NCBI GenBank assembly: GCA_003554025.1
Contig: PWFC01000023.1
Coordinates: 1-42,981, forward strand
Direction: 5' to 3'
DNA from: Mollicutes bacterium
Lineage (GTDB): Bacteria > Bacillota_I > Bacilli_A > Izemoplasmatales > Izemoplasmataceae
DNA: 42,981 nucleotides
Both the position numbers and the translations under genes were made by a program. Positions 8,687 through 16,752 of this stretch are shown here, piece after piece; position 1 is the stretch's first letter, and each line of letters begins with the position of its first letter. The notes below the pieces were generated by a model. The model was given only the letters and a program-made list of their open reading frames with translations, was not told the origin of the DNA and did no database searches.

Positions 8687-10522
8687 GTGAACACAGGCCG
8701 CTATTTTTTCCACGATCGCTTACGGAAAATTCTCCTCGTTTTGGGAGGAGTCTTTTTTGTTTTGTTGGCGCTTGAATACCTCTACGCCCGTTTCAAAGTG
8801 CCGGAGTTTCATTCCACTCTGGTTACGTTTGTGATTTTTTTGGGCGCCTTGGTTTTGGTTTGGCGAATTACCAAGGAAGCTTATAACATGTTTCGCATCG
8901 CCGAACGCATCTCCGATATGTCCGACGACGGCGTTGTCGTCACCGACCGCCAAAACAAGATTGTCTACGCCAATCCTTCGGTGTTGAACACGTATGGGTA
9001 TTCGATGGAAGAGTTGCGCGGTCGCACCCCGAATGTGTTCAAATCCGGCGTGCACGACGATGCGTTTTATCGTGAAATGTGGCGTTCGATACACGATAAG
9101 GGCGCTTGGTCCGGCGAAATATGGGACGTAAAGAAAAACGGCGACCACTTACTAAAAACCCTACACATCGATACAATCAAGGACAAAAAAGGGAACACCC
9201 TCTACCATCTTGCCGTACATAGCGACATAACCGAAATGAAGGCTTTAGAGGCCGAACGCGATTTGTTGGCCAATTACGACCAGGAAACGAAACTCCCAAA
9301 CAAACGGTATTTATTAAGACGCATGAAAGCATTGATTGCTGAGGAAATTCCGTTTCAAATGGTGTTGATGAAAGTCCGGAATTCTGTATATTTGAACGAT
9401 CGTTACACAAAAGAAGAATACACCGAATCGTTTAACGAGTTGCGAAAACGTCTCAACGCAGACAATGATGAAATCTTTTACGCTCAAATCGATACCGAGT
9501 TCTTTGCGTTTCTTACGCACAAGAATGTGGAGACACAAGACGATTTCGACCATCACGTGCGTTCTTTTGTCGATTTGTGCGAAAAACCCTTTTCAAGCGG
9601 TATGCGTTTCAAGATTACCGCCGGCGCATTGCGTTTCCCAAAAGACGGTCACGGAGCCGAAGACCTCTACAATAAAGCGATGGTCACATTCGAAATCAGC
9701 GCCGCAGAACAAGAACGCTATTTGCTTTATAAACACGACTATCACAAAACGCTCTCTCGTGAACATGTCCTCCGCGACGCACTATATGAGGCCCTGAAAA
9801 ATAATGAATTTTCAGTTCGCTACCAACCGATTGTGGAACTTGCCAGTGATAAAATCGTTGGTTGCGAAGCGCTTCTGCGCTGGAAATCAGCCACGTTAGG
9901 GGAGGTTTCGCCCGAAGAGTTCCTTCCGGTCGCGGATAAGTACGGTTATGTGCACGAGATTGGGACTTTTGTAATTGAACAAAGTTTGCAAGACAAACAA
10001 ACGTTTGACAAAGAAAGTCAAACGCCTTTGTACATGAGCGTCAATGCAAGTGTGTCGCAGTTCGGCGAACAAGGCTTGAAATCCTCGCTTCTTAAAGCGA
10101 TTGAAACGTATAACCATCGCGCTCAAGATGTTTGTGTTGAAATTACCGAATCTCGCTTTGTGGAAGATTACGATGTCTTGAACAAAGATTTGCGCGATTT
10201 GCGCCGGGCCGGCGTTCATGTTTCCATTGACGATTTTGGAACCGGATATTCCTCTTTGAAAAGATTGCAGGAAATGGAGGTCGACACATTGAAGATTGAC
10301 CAATCCTTTTTGAAGGGATATCCGGAAAAAAACGACGGAGACCTTCTTAAAGCCATGGTGCAAATAGGAAAAAGCTTCGCATTTCGCGTCGTCGTAGAAG
10401 GAGTGGAAACAAAAGCGCAACACGAATTTCTCGTCCAAAATGGTTGCGACAGGGCGCAAGGGTATTATTACGCCAAACCGCTTCTGAAAGAGACGTTCCT
10501 TGAACAAATAAAAAACAGCTGA
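8687..10522 (+). CDS. membrane-bound PAS-GGDEF(degenerate)-EAL c-di-GMP phosphodiesterase
   Basis: The 611-residue protein has two membrane segments (about 14-34 and 42-60), a PAS sensor (about 72-185), a GGDEF-like domain (about 195-340) and an EAL domain (about 360-608). The GGDEF signature is replaced by QIDTEF (267-272), so cyclase activity is unlikely. The EAL domain keeps its catalytic set: EALLRW (394-399), Asn453, EITE (485-488), DDFGTGYSSL (515-524), Lys536, EGVET (571-575) and QGYYYAKPL (591-599). It should therefore hydrolyse c-di-GMP to pGpG in response to a PAS-sensed cue. GTG start, preceded by a GGGGG-type site. The stop codon lies inside the terminator stem. This is the only c-di-GMP enzyme in a window that also contains two c-di-GMP riboswitches. 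Confidence 0.92.
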   Translation: MNTGRYFFHDRLRKILLVLGGVFFVLLALEYLYARFKVPEFHSTLVTFVIFLGALVLVWRITKEAYNMFRIAERISDMSDDGVVVTDRQNKIVYANPSVLNTYGYSMEELRGRTPNVFKSGVHDDAFYREMWRSIHDKGAWSGEIWDVKKNGDHLLKTLHIDTIKDKKGNTLYHLAVHSDITEMKALEAERDLLANYDQETKLPNKRYLLRRMKALIAEEIPFQMVLMKVRNSVYLNDRYTKEEYTESFNELRKRLNADNDEIFYAQIDTEFFAFLTHKNVETQDDFDHHVRSFVDLCEKPFSSGMRFKITAGALRFPKDGHGAEDLYNKAMVTFEISAAEQERYLLYKHDYHKTLSREHVLRDALYEALKNNEFSVRYQPIVELASDKIVGCEALLRWKSATLGEVSPEEFLPVADKYGYVHEIGTFVIEQSLQDKQTFDKESQTPLYMSVNASVSQFGEQGLKSSLLKAIETYNHRAQDVCVEITESRFVEDYDVLNKDLRDLRRAGVHVSIDDFGTGYSSLKRLQEMEVDTLKIDQSFLKGYPEKNDGDLLKAMVQIGKSFAFRVVVEGVETKAQHEFLVQNGCDRAQGYYYAKPLLKETFLEQIKNS

Positions 10523-10536
10523 TGTCAGCTGTTTTT
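10511..10536. terminator. bidirectional terminator between convergent genes
   Basis: AAAAACAGCTGA pairs with TCAGCTGTTTTT around a 2-nt spacer, with A and T tracts on both sides. It serves the phosphodiesterase gene and the convergent membrane-protein gene. Confidence 0.8.
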
Positions 10537-11016
10537 TGATGGAGTGAGTTTGCAAGTGCCTTTGTCGACGCTGCGAAGAATCCACAAAAAGCCAATTGTT
10601 AGAAGAAATAACAATATCACTTTCCAAAGCAGGTTGCCATGTGGAAAGACAATCGGTGTGAAGGCGATGCCGATGGCGGAAAAGAACGCGATGACGCAAG
10701 GCGCGCAACCAAAGGTCAGCAATCCGAATATGAACGAGAAAAAAGGGATGCTTGTGGCGCCTTTGGGTTCGGTGTTGAACATTTTCAATTTAATGTGGCT
10801 AAGCGAGACCATTAGCGCCGCAAGTAGGGCCATGGCAATGTTGAAGACTTGATGGACGGCAAATAGCGCAAGGCTCCAATCTTGCATAAGCTCAACTAGA
10901 CCGCCTGCGGCTAGTGCATCTAAGAAGAAATACAAGCCATAGATAAAAAGAAACACAGCGGTCAATCCAAGCATGTTCTTAAGTTTTTTTTGTTCTTGCC
11001 AAACGGTTCTCAACAT
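10525..11016 (-). CDS. four-helix membrane protein with a CxPC motif, function unknown
   Basis: I do not recognise a family for this 163-residue protein. Four hydrophobic segments are visible (roughly 15-35, 48-70, 88-112 and 128-147). The third carries FGCAPCVIAF, a Cys-Ala-Pro-Cys pair reminiscent of redox-active or metal-binding membrane proteins. A further Cys lies near the C-terminus (KGTCKL). The start codon at 11016 is preceded by AGAGGAAGTG on the minus strand and a TATACT -10 box further up. It is transcribed divergently from XRE/TPR regulator 3, a common arrangement for a regulator and its target. Confidence 0.65.
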   Translation of the reverse strand: MLRTVWQEQKKLKNMLGLTAVFLFIYGLYFFLDALAAGGLVELMQDWSLALFAVHQVFNIAMALLAALMVSLSHIKLKMFNTEPKGATSIPFFSFIFGLLTFGCAPCVIAFFSAIGIAFTPIVFPHGNLLWKVILLFLLTIGFLWILRSVDKGTCKLTPSKNS

Positions 11017-11087
11017 AGTATCACTTCCTCTTTACAGTATAGCACACCGATATTCTCATGGCTTACGTTTTGCTTACGAAATCCACG

Positions 11088-11116
11088 TTGCAAAAATTCT
11101 CACTTGGTGCCATAAT
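11088..11116 (+). promoter_or_regulatory. sigma-A promoter for regulator 3
   Basis: TTGCAA (11088-11093), a 17-bp spacer and CATAAT (11111-11116). The 5' untranslated region would be only about 17 nt before the TTG start at 11140. Confidence 0.65.
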
Positions 11117-11139
11117 AGTTGGTAACGGAGGTGTCCGCT

Positions 11140-12393
11140 TTGGCCTATGAAATGAACGGCAAACATCTGCTTGGCAAAAGAATCTTTTTGGAAAGGAAAC
11201 TTTTAAACATGACGTTGCGGGAACTCTCCCATGCCACGGGGCTTTCGCACAGCTACATCAGCCGCATTGAAAAGGGCAGCGTACAGGCCGAAGAAAAGTC
11301 TCTTCGCCCCATTTTGGACGCACTTTCTTTGCCGATTTATTCGGATGTCGAGATGGAAGTAGAATTTCGCGAACTCTATCGTACGCTTTACCATAAAGTG
11401 TTGTATGTTGATTATACGGGCGCAAGGAAACTGTATGCCCGGATGCGCGCAAGAAAAACCCAATATGTGAACAGCCCTTGTTTTATCGAGTATTATTTGG
11501 TGATGTTGATGACGTCGTTGCATACGGGCGCGCCTCTAAACGAAGCAAAAGAATATTACCAAGCGGCCGAATTGCTATACGATGCAATGAATAAGGGACA
11601 AAAAGACCTTTTCGACGTGGAAACAAGCATATATTTGTCAAAGACGGCCAATAAACGTGAAGCGTTTCAACATTTGCAAAACTGTTTGCCACGGATTGAA
11701 GACGATCATTTGCGTGGTATCGGATATTATAATATGGGATGTTATATAAGCGATGATTACACCAGTTTTACCGAATCCGTAGAATATTTGCAAAAAGCTC
11801 AAGAACTCTTTGAAGAGCACGCCAATTTCCAGCGAAGCAACCGGGCCAAGGCGGTAAGGCAGTACAACTACATCCATATGCACCGGTTTGAGCTGTTTCG
11901 TGAATCGTATAGAGAAACCCTCGCCTACGCCAAGCAATACGGCATCCTCGACCTCTATTACTTTACAAAGATGAACCTTGCGCGTTATTATATGGTTGTA
12001 GAAGACTATAAGGCGGTCATCGAAACGCTGGATTCCTTTACTTTTCAAACGGCGTTTTATTATGTCATGAAGCTTTACGCGTATTACGTTTTGGATTGTC
12101 TTGAAGAAGGCAAAAAGCTTTTAAGGCAATACGACAAGACACACCCCGAATCCTGGACGCCTCTTGAAGAGAAGTTCATCGCCGCGATGGAATATCTGAT
12201 GACGAAAGGTCGCGACGATTATGCGCTCGATCGGATGAAGGAACTCACCGATGAAGCTTTTGAGCGGCACAATTTTCTTATGATTTCCATGTGTGTTTCG
12301 TTATATTCCGAGATGCTCAAAGAGAGAAGAAAATACCGGGAAGCATTCCGGTACGCTAAAAAATGGCTCAATGTCTTGAAATCTGTTCGATAG
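11140..12393 (+). CDS. XRE-HTH / TPR-like transcriptional regulator (paralogue 3 of 3)
   Basis: The 417-residue product has an XRE helix-turn-helix at about 10-65 ([20 protein letters not shown]) and a helical TPR-like remainder ending [18 protein letters not shown] start at 11140 is chosen because GGAGGTG lies exactly 6 nt upstream; an in-frame ATG at 11152 is the alternative. It shares length, plan and C-terminal pattern with the proteins at 2230 and 7024. It is divergent from the CxPC membrane protein and followed after 10 nt by yjbQ and the M48 protease, which may form one operon with it. Confidence 0.8.
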   Translation: MAYEMNGKHLLGKRIFLERKLLNMTLRELSHATGLSHSYISRIEKGSVQAEEKSLRPILDALSLPIYSDVEMEVEFRELYRTLYHKVLYVDYTGARKLYARMRARKTQYVNSPCFIEYYLVMLMTSLHTGAPLNEAKEYYQAAELLYDAMNKGQKDLFDVETSIYLSKTANKREAFQHLQNCLPRIEDDHLRGIGYYNMGCYISDDYTSFTESVEYLQKAQELFEEHANFQRSNRAKAVRQYNYIHMHRFELFRESYRETLAYAKQYGILDLYYFTKMNLARYYMVVEDYKAVIETLDSFTFQTAFYYVMKLYAYYVLDCLEEGKKLLRQYDKTHPESWTPLEEKFIAAMEYLMTKGRDDYALDRMKELTDEAFERHNFLMISMCVSLYSEMLKERRKYREAFRYAKKWLNVLKSVR

Positions 12394-12403
12394 GAGGGGT
12401 TTT

Positions 12404-12820
12404 ATGAAGTCGCATCGAAAAGAATTGGCGTTTCAAACCGAAAAACGCCGCGAGCTCATCAACATCACAGACGAAGTCCGCAAGGCGGTGAATGAAAGCG
12501 GCGTGTCCGAAGGGTTTGTGCTTGTCAACTCCATGCACATCTCTTCAAGCGTCTTCATCAACGACGATGAATCGGGATTGCATCAGGATTTTGAAACATG
12601 GCTTGAGAAGCTGGCCCCGGAAAAGCCTTACGACCAATACAAGCACAACACGTTCGAAGACAACGCCGATGCCCATCTCAAACGGACCGTGATGGGGCGC
12701 GAAGTCGTGGTCGCCATTACCGAGGGGAAATTGGACTTCGGCCCTTGGGAACAAATTTTCTATGGCGAATTCGACGGCAAGCGCCGTAAGCGGGTGTTGA
12801 TCAAAATTATCGGCGAATAA
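12404..12820 (+). CDS. yjbQ: YjbQ/UPF0047 family protein
   Basis: The 138-residue protein matches the UPF0047/YjbQ family over its whole length. Signatures are [14 protein letters not shown] near residue 46, the metal-site segment [14 protein letters not shown], and the C-terminal [14 protein letters not shown]. Members carry weak thiamine-phosphate synthase activity in vitro, and their physiological role is unsettled. GGAGGGG lies upstream of the ATG. It is short-spaced after regulator 3 and before the M48 protease gene. Confidence 0.9.
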   Translation: MKSHRKELAFQTEKRRELINITDEVRKAVNESGVSEGFVLVNSMHISSSVFINDDESGLHQDFETWLEKLAPEKPYDQYKHNTFEDNADAHLKRTVMGREVVVAITEGKLDFGPWEQIFYGEFDGKRRKRVLIKIIGE

Positions 12821-12840
12821 CGCCGGGAAGCGGGTTGTTC

Positions 12841-13869
12841 ATGACGTTCACGCTTTTGCTTTTGGTAACGGTTCTGGTGCTTTTCGACGTTTTTGTCGTA
12901 CGCTTGAACATGCCGTACCAAAAAAACTTCTTGTTTGTCTACCGCCGTAAAATTTGGCATCGTTACGTGTTTGTGACGATGCTTTTTGTCTATGCGATGT
13001 TTGCGTCTCTTCATGATAACCGCTCTCTTTTTGTCGGCGTTGTTTTGTTGTATTTTGTCCTGGCGGCTTTGGTGGACGCTTTGGTCGTCAAAGAACGTAA
13101 GCGTACCGTGCTTCGGTTTGCGAACGCGTTTGTTTTCCGAATGCTTTTGGGCGCGCTCTTTGCGTTTTCGGCTTGGTTCTTTTTCGTTGCGATGCCGTTT
13201 TGGCTTTTTCTTGTATGTTTTGTTTCAATGAGTGCTTTACTGATTGTTCTGTTTGACAAATTTCATTTTCCTTTCCTCAAAAAACGCGTACGGCTTGTGC
13301 CTTATGAACATCGAAACGAAGACGAAACGATCGACCATCCGATTTTACGCAATGTCTACATGGTCCGTTTCCCCCATTTGAACGTTGGGGCAAACGCCAT
13401 GCTTTTGGGGCTGTTTTCAAAGAAGCATCTTTTGGTTTCCGACGCCTTGCTTGCTCGGCTTAGTTCGCTGGAGATTTTGGCGATTTTCGTTCACGAACTC
13501 GGCCATGAAAAACGCAATCATATGCGCACGCGCCTTTTGTTTGCGATGTTTTGCGCGGTGTGCTCGGTTGCGACCGGTTATTTTTTCTTAAGCGTCGGCT
13601 TTGGCGATGGCCTGCTTTATTATGCGAATGCGTTTTTGGCGTTCTTTTTGGTTTGGGTTGTCTTGCGCACTCTTTTGTTTGCGCTTTTGCGGCGGCAGGA
13701 ATATGCCGCCGATGCGTACGCGAAAGCTTCCGGTTACGGGAGGGAGTTGGTTATGGCTCTTAGAAGAATCGAGAAAGCGGGGAAGCCCACGCGATTTCAT
13801 CCGCTTTATGCCAAAATCCACCTTACCCATCCGCGTAGCTCGGATCGTATGATGAGATTGTTGGAGTAG
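12841..13869 (+). CDS. M48-family membrane zinc metalloprotease
   Basis: The 342-residue protein has membrane segments at roughly 3-20, 43-58, 63-82, 100-137, 232-251 and 258-282. HELGH (218-222) is the zinc site, and Glu287 in RRQEYAADAYA is the third ligand. This is the HtpX/Ste24-like M48 layout. These proteases cut membrane or misfolded proteins on the cytoplasmic side. The ATG at 12841 or a TTG at 12835 could be the start; the nearby GGGAAG fits either. The codon and residue pattern is very Phe/Leu-rich. It is probably the last gene of the regulator 3 transcript. Confidence 0.85.
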   Translation: MTFTLLLLVTVLVLFDVFVVRLNMPYQKNFLFVYRRKIWHRYVFVTMLFVYAMFASLHDNRSLFVGVVLLYFVLAALVDALVVKERKRTVLRFANAFVFRMLLGALFAFSAWFFFVAMPFWLFLVCFVSMSALLIVLFDKFHFPFLKKRVRLVPYEHRNEDETIDHPILRNVYMVRFPHLNVGANAMLLGLFSKKHLLVSDALLARLSSLEILAIFVHELGHEKRNHMRTRLLFAMFCAVCSVATGYFFLSVGFGDGLLYYANAFLAFFLVWVVLRTLLFALLRRQEYAADAYAKASGYGRELVMALRRIEKAGKPTRFHPLYAKIHLTHPRSSDRMMRLLE

Positions 13870-13905
13870 AGTGCGAAATTCTTTCTCTTTTTCTTCTCGG
13901 GGGTG

Positions 13906-13911
13906 TATAAT
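13906..13911 (+). promoter_or_regulatory. -10 element for the double-HTH protein gene
   Basis: TATAAT lies 28 nt before the ATG at 13939. The -35 (TTCTCT) is weak. Confidence 0.45.
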
Positions 13912-13938
13912 AAAAGCATCACGGGGGGAGGAAAGAAA

Positions 13939-14739
13939 ATGAAAGATACCGGTGTGTACGAGTTTTCAGGGCTTTGTCCATTGGGGATGATTGGGTGGAT
14001 TGAACAAGGCGAGACACGCTTGAGTCTACAAAACGTTTGCGCTTTGGCCTACGGGGAGAATACGTTTCACTTGTATTTTTACAAAGATTCCAATTTTCTT
14101 GAACGAATTCATTCGGGGAAAGGATTTTCTTTAGGGCTTGTTGAGAACATGGAAGCAATCAAGAAATCCCAAGGAAACATTTCCGAAAGGGATTTAGTGC
14201 ACCATGAAGAGATCCCCGCTTATTCCGGATTGGCGGATGTTTTGTTTTTGCGCATCGCCGAACTGAAGAAAACGTCGGTTGCGACGTTGGTCAAAGCTAC
14301 ACTCATCCATCGTCTGCAAGGCAAAAAGAAAAACAAGAATCCGTTTTTCGAAGGCGAAGACGGGTATTACTACAAATTGAGCCGCCATGTCGGAATCCCC
14401 GGCCAGGCGAAGAAAAACCGTCCCTACACCTACAACTTCAAGCTCAAGCTTTGCCGTTTGAAAGCCGAGGGCGTTGCGTACAAAGACCTTGCGCAAAGTT
14501 ATGGTGTATACCATGAAACCATCAAGGACTGGTACGCCCTATACAAAACATTCGGCAAGGAGGGCCTCACGAAGAAAAAATCGCGAGAATTGGCCAAAAC
14601 ACGTGTTCCCAGCGAGAAAAAAAGGCGTTTGGCCAAAGAAATTATGGAGGGGAAGAAAACCTACCGCCAGGTATGCAAAGAGGAAAACGTGTCGCTTAGC
14701 CGGCTCCACAATTGGGTAAAAAAAGAACGCAATCGATAA
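13939..14739 (+). CDS. fusion of a DUF447-like N-terminal domain with two transposase-type HTH domains
   Basis: The 266-residue protein has two unlike parts. Residues 1-125 (EFSGLCPLGMIG, then NTFHLYFYKDSNFLERI) faintly resemble the DUF447/flavin-reductase-like fold; this is a weak call. Residues about 165-215 and 225-262 are two helix-turn-helix units. The first (YKDLAQSYGVYHETIKDWY, followed by FGKEGL) and the second (TYRQVCKEENVSLSRLHNWV) copy the layout of the InsJ/OrfA protein of IS150/IS3 elements. No transposase catalytic domain or terminal repeats are present, so this looks like an exapted DNA-binding module rather than a mobile element. The start is fixed by GGGGGAGG upstream; an earlier in-frame GTG (13903) lies in the promoter. 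A terminator follows at 14738. Confidence 0.65.
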   Translation: MKDTGVYEFSGLCPLGMIGWIEQGETRLSLQNVCALAYGENTFHLYFYKDSNFLERIHSGKGFSLGLVENMEAIKKSQGNISERDLVHHEEIPAYSGLADVLFLRIAELKKTSVATLVKATLIHRLQGKKKNKNPFFEGEDGYYYKLSRHVGIPGQAKKNRPYTYNFKLKLCRLKAEGVAYKDLAQSYGVYHETIKDWYALYKTFGKEGLTKKKSRELAKTRVPSEKKRRLAKEIMEGKKTYRQVCKEENVSLSRLHNWVKKERNR

Positions 14740-14762
14740 GAGGGATTTCCCCTCTTTTTTTT
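14738..14762 (+). terminator. rho-independent terminator
   Basis: AAGAGGG pairs with CCCTCTT around a 5-nt loop and is followed by a run of T. The stem begins inside the stop codon of the double-HTH gene. Confidence 0.8.
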
Positions 14763-14770
14763 AAGGGGTT

Positions 14771-14800
14771 TTGTAAGCACAGAAGAAATGCTATGATAAT
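14771..14800 (+). promoter_or_regulatory. promoter for ydbS-ydbT
   Basis: TTGTAA (14771-14776) and GATAAT (14795-14800) are spaced by 18 bp and lie 31 nt before the ydbS start. Confidence 0.45.
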
Positions 14801-14831
14801 AAGTACGAATCGTTTGACTGGAGGAGAGAGT

Positions 14832-15317
14832 ATGGCATTGTCACGACCGAAAGAACGAATACATCCAAGCGCTTTGAAAGTGTGGCGTATCCACGGAATC
14901 ATCTTTTTTGTCATCGAACTGGGCGTCGCATTGGGGTATTGTTTTTTGGCAAGAGAAATATCCGCTCTTCCGAAGTTCTTATTTTATATTCTTTTGGCTT
15001 TGTCGGGATTTATGGGAGTGTTGCACATAATTGTCGTTCCGCAAATTCGCATGATTTACTGGGGGTATGAGCTTCGCGAGGAAGAAGTGGACATCCAGTT
15101 CGGCATCATCGTCATCAAACGTTCTCTTATACCGATGACCCGCATCCAGCATGTCGATACGCACCACGGACCCTTCATGCGTCTTTTCGGGTTGGCGACG
15201 CTGTCAATTTCCACGGCCGGGACCAAACATCAGATTCCTGCGCTGAAACAAGAGACCGCCGAGTCCTTGCGCCGCAGGATATCACAACTCGCTTTGGAGA
15301 GTGAGGACGATGTTTGA
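14832..15317 (+). CDS. YdbS-like membrane protein with a bacterial PH (bPH2) domain
   Basis: The 161-residue protein has two membrane helices (about 20-42 and 48-70). A bPH2 domain follows, with WGYELREEEVDIQFGIIVI and IPMTRIQHVDTHHGPFMRLFGLATL, the conserved core of the YdbS/YdbT family. ATG 14832 is preceded by GGAGGAGAG. Its end overlaps the start of the larger three-PH protein by 8 nt, the same pairing as ydbS-ydbT in Bacillus, where the pair has been linked to resistance to antimicrobial compounds. The biochemical function is not established. Confidence 0.85.
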   Translation: MALSRPKERIHPSALKVWRIHGIIFFVIELGVALGYCFLAREISALPKFLFYILLALSGFMGVLHIIVVPQIRMIYWGYELREEEVDIQFGIIVIKRSLIPMTRIQHVDTHHGPFMRLFGLATLSISTAGTKHQIPALKQETAESLRRRISQLALESEDDV

Positions 15318-16725
15318 GGAGAGACGCCAGCATCCGGTGACCGTTTTGGTGTATTTCGCCAAACAGATCAAGCATATGGCCATTCCGTTTTTGGTTTTTT
15401 TAATCAGCGTGGCGGCCGATGGAGGATCTTTGCCGCCTTGGTACGCCATTGTTTCGGTGTTGGGCGCGATGGTCTTGCTCAACGTCCTCATCGCTTGTTG
15501 GCGGTGGTTCTTTTTCCGATATGCTTTCAAAGACGGTGCGCTACACATCAAAAAAGGCGCTGTTTTGCGCAAGCAACGCCACATAAAAAACGAACGCGTG
15601 CAAACGGTCAACGCCAAAGCGGGTATTTTATTGCGATTGCTTGAACTTCTTTCGCTGTCGATTGAGACGGCGGGCGGCACCGAGGAACCGGAAGTGACCA
15701 TCCACGCCTTAACCCATGAAGAAGCCGAAGGGTTAGAAGAAGCGCTTCGCGGAGAAACTCGTGCCGTTAAAGACGAAGAGGACAAGATGGAGAATAAAGG
15801 CAAAACGATTGATTTTCCCCGTTTGCTCATTGCCGCGCTCACCTCGGGCGGCGTCGGCGCTTTCCTTCTGCTTATTTTTGCGGTGTTCGCCCAAGTGGTC
15901 TTTTTCATTCCCGACCATATCATGGAGGACGTGTCCGCCACGGTGATTGGCGCAGGCGTATTGGCTTTTGTGGGCCTTGGCGTTATGTTGCTGCTTACAT
16001 CGTGGGGGTTGTCTGTGGTTCGTTACATCTTCCGATACGCGTTCTTTCGTGTGAAAAGGGCCAACGGCGAAATCCGGATCGAACACGGTCTTCTTGTCAA
16101 AAGGCGTTTCAACGTGAAAACGCATCGCATACAAGCGTTGAGCGTTGTTGAAGGTATGCTCCGTCAACCATTCGGTTTTGCCACCATTGAACTTGAAGTC
16201 GCAGGCGGCGGAAAATATGAAGATTCGTTCAAGGTTGTGTTGTATCCCTTGCTTGCAAAAAACGACATTCAGACGTTTTTGGAAGATACACTTTCCGAAT
16301 ACGCTGCGACTTTTGATTTGAGGCCGCTTCCAAGGCGCGCTTTCAGACGGTACATGATTCGCCTGCATCTATTGTATTTGCCGTTCTTGCCGTTGTTCGT
16401 CTTTTTTCCGCTTACAATGCTTGCGTTCCTTTTGGTCCCATTCACGACTCTACTGGCCTACCTTCGTTATCGAGACGCAGGCGTGGCGGTAGAGGGCTCT
16501 CTTTTGGTCAGCCGATTCCGTTATCTCGCCAAAACGACGGCGCTCATGCACAAAGACCGCGTGCAGACCATAAGGCTTCAAAGAAACATCTTGCAACGTC
16601 TCCGGAAGTTGTCGACGTTGCAATCGACCGTGCTTTCCGCCCCGTCGAAAACAACTTTCCAAGTGAAAGACATCGCAGAGGAAACTGGGGATTCGGTGTA
16701 TGAATGGTACTCACGCCATGCATAA
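15310..16725 (+). CDS. YdbT-like membrane protein with three bPH2 domains
   Basis: The 471-residue protein alternates membrane helix pairs with bPH2 domains. Three copies of the core are visible: ALHIKKGAVLRKQRHIKNER near 80, GEIRIEHGLLVKRRFNVKTHRIQ near 255, and GSLLVSRFRYLAKTTALMHKDR near 400. Each is followed by a short hydrophobic LL..LSTLQ-type strand. The ATG at 15310 overlaps ydbS by 8 nt. It is probably a membrane complex partner of YdbS. An alternative GTG at 15301 is less well placed. Confidence 0.85.
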   Translation: MFEERRQHPVTVLVYFAKQIKHMAIPFLVFLISVAADGGSLPPWYAIVSVLGAMVLLNVLIACWRWFFFRYAFKDGALHIKKGAVLRKQRHIKNERVQTVNAKAGILLRLLELLSLSIETAGGTEEPEVTIHALTHEEAEGLEEALRGETRAVKDEEDKMENKGKTIDFPRLLIAALTSGGVGAFLLLIFAVFAQVVFFIPDHIMEDVSATVIGAGVLAFVGLGVMLLLTSWGLSVVRYIFRYAFFRVKRANGEIRIEHGLLVKRRFNVKTHRIQALSVVEGMLRQPFGFATIELEVAGGGKYEDSFKVVLYPLLAKNDIQTFLEDTLSEYAATFDLRPLPRRAFRRYMIRLHLLYLPFLPLFVFFPLTMLAFLLVPFTTLLAYLRYRDAGVAVEGSLLVSRFRYLAKTTALMHKDRVQTIRLQRNILQRLRKLSTLQSTVLSAPSKTTFQVKDIAEETGDSVYEWYSRHA

Positions 16726-16752
16726 AAAAACGGGTTGGAAAACCCGTTTTTT
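16725..16752. terminator. bidirectional terminator between ydbT and the GPx-like gene
   Basis: AAAAAACGGGTT pairs with AACCCGTTTTTT around a GGAA loop, with A and T tracts on both sides of the convergent genes. Confidence 0.85.

Noticed and set aside
9896-10708. 270-codon minus-strand open frame inside the EAL domain
   Set aside because: It is a shadow of the phosphodiesterase gene; low-complexity Cys/His/Arg-rich sequence and no start signal.
13903-13938. Upstream GTG start for the double-HTH protein
   Set aside because: These codons lie in the -10 box and ribosome-binding site of the gene.
13939-14739. Insertion sequence remnant
   Set aside because: Only the double HTH resembles IS proteins; no catalytic domain, terminal inverted repeats or target duplication were seen, and the gene has its own promoter and terminator.
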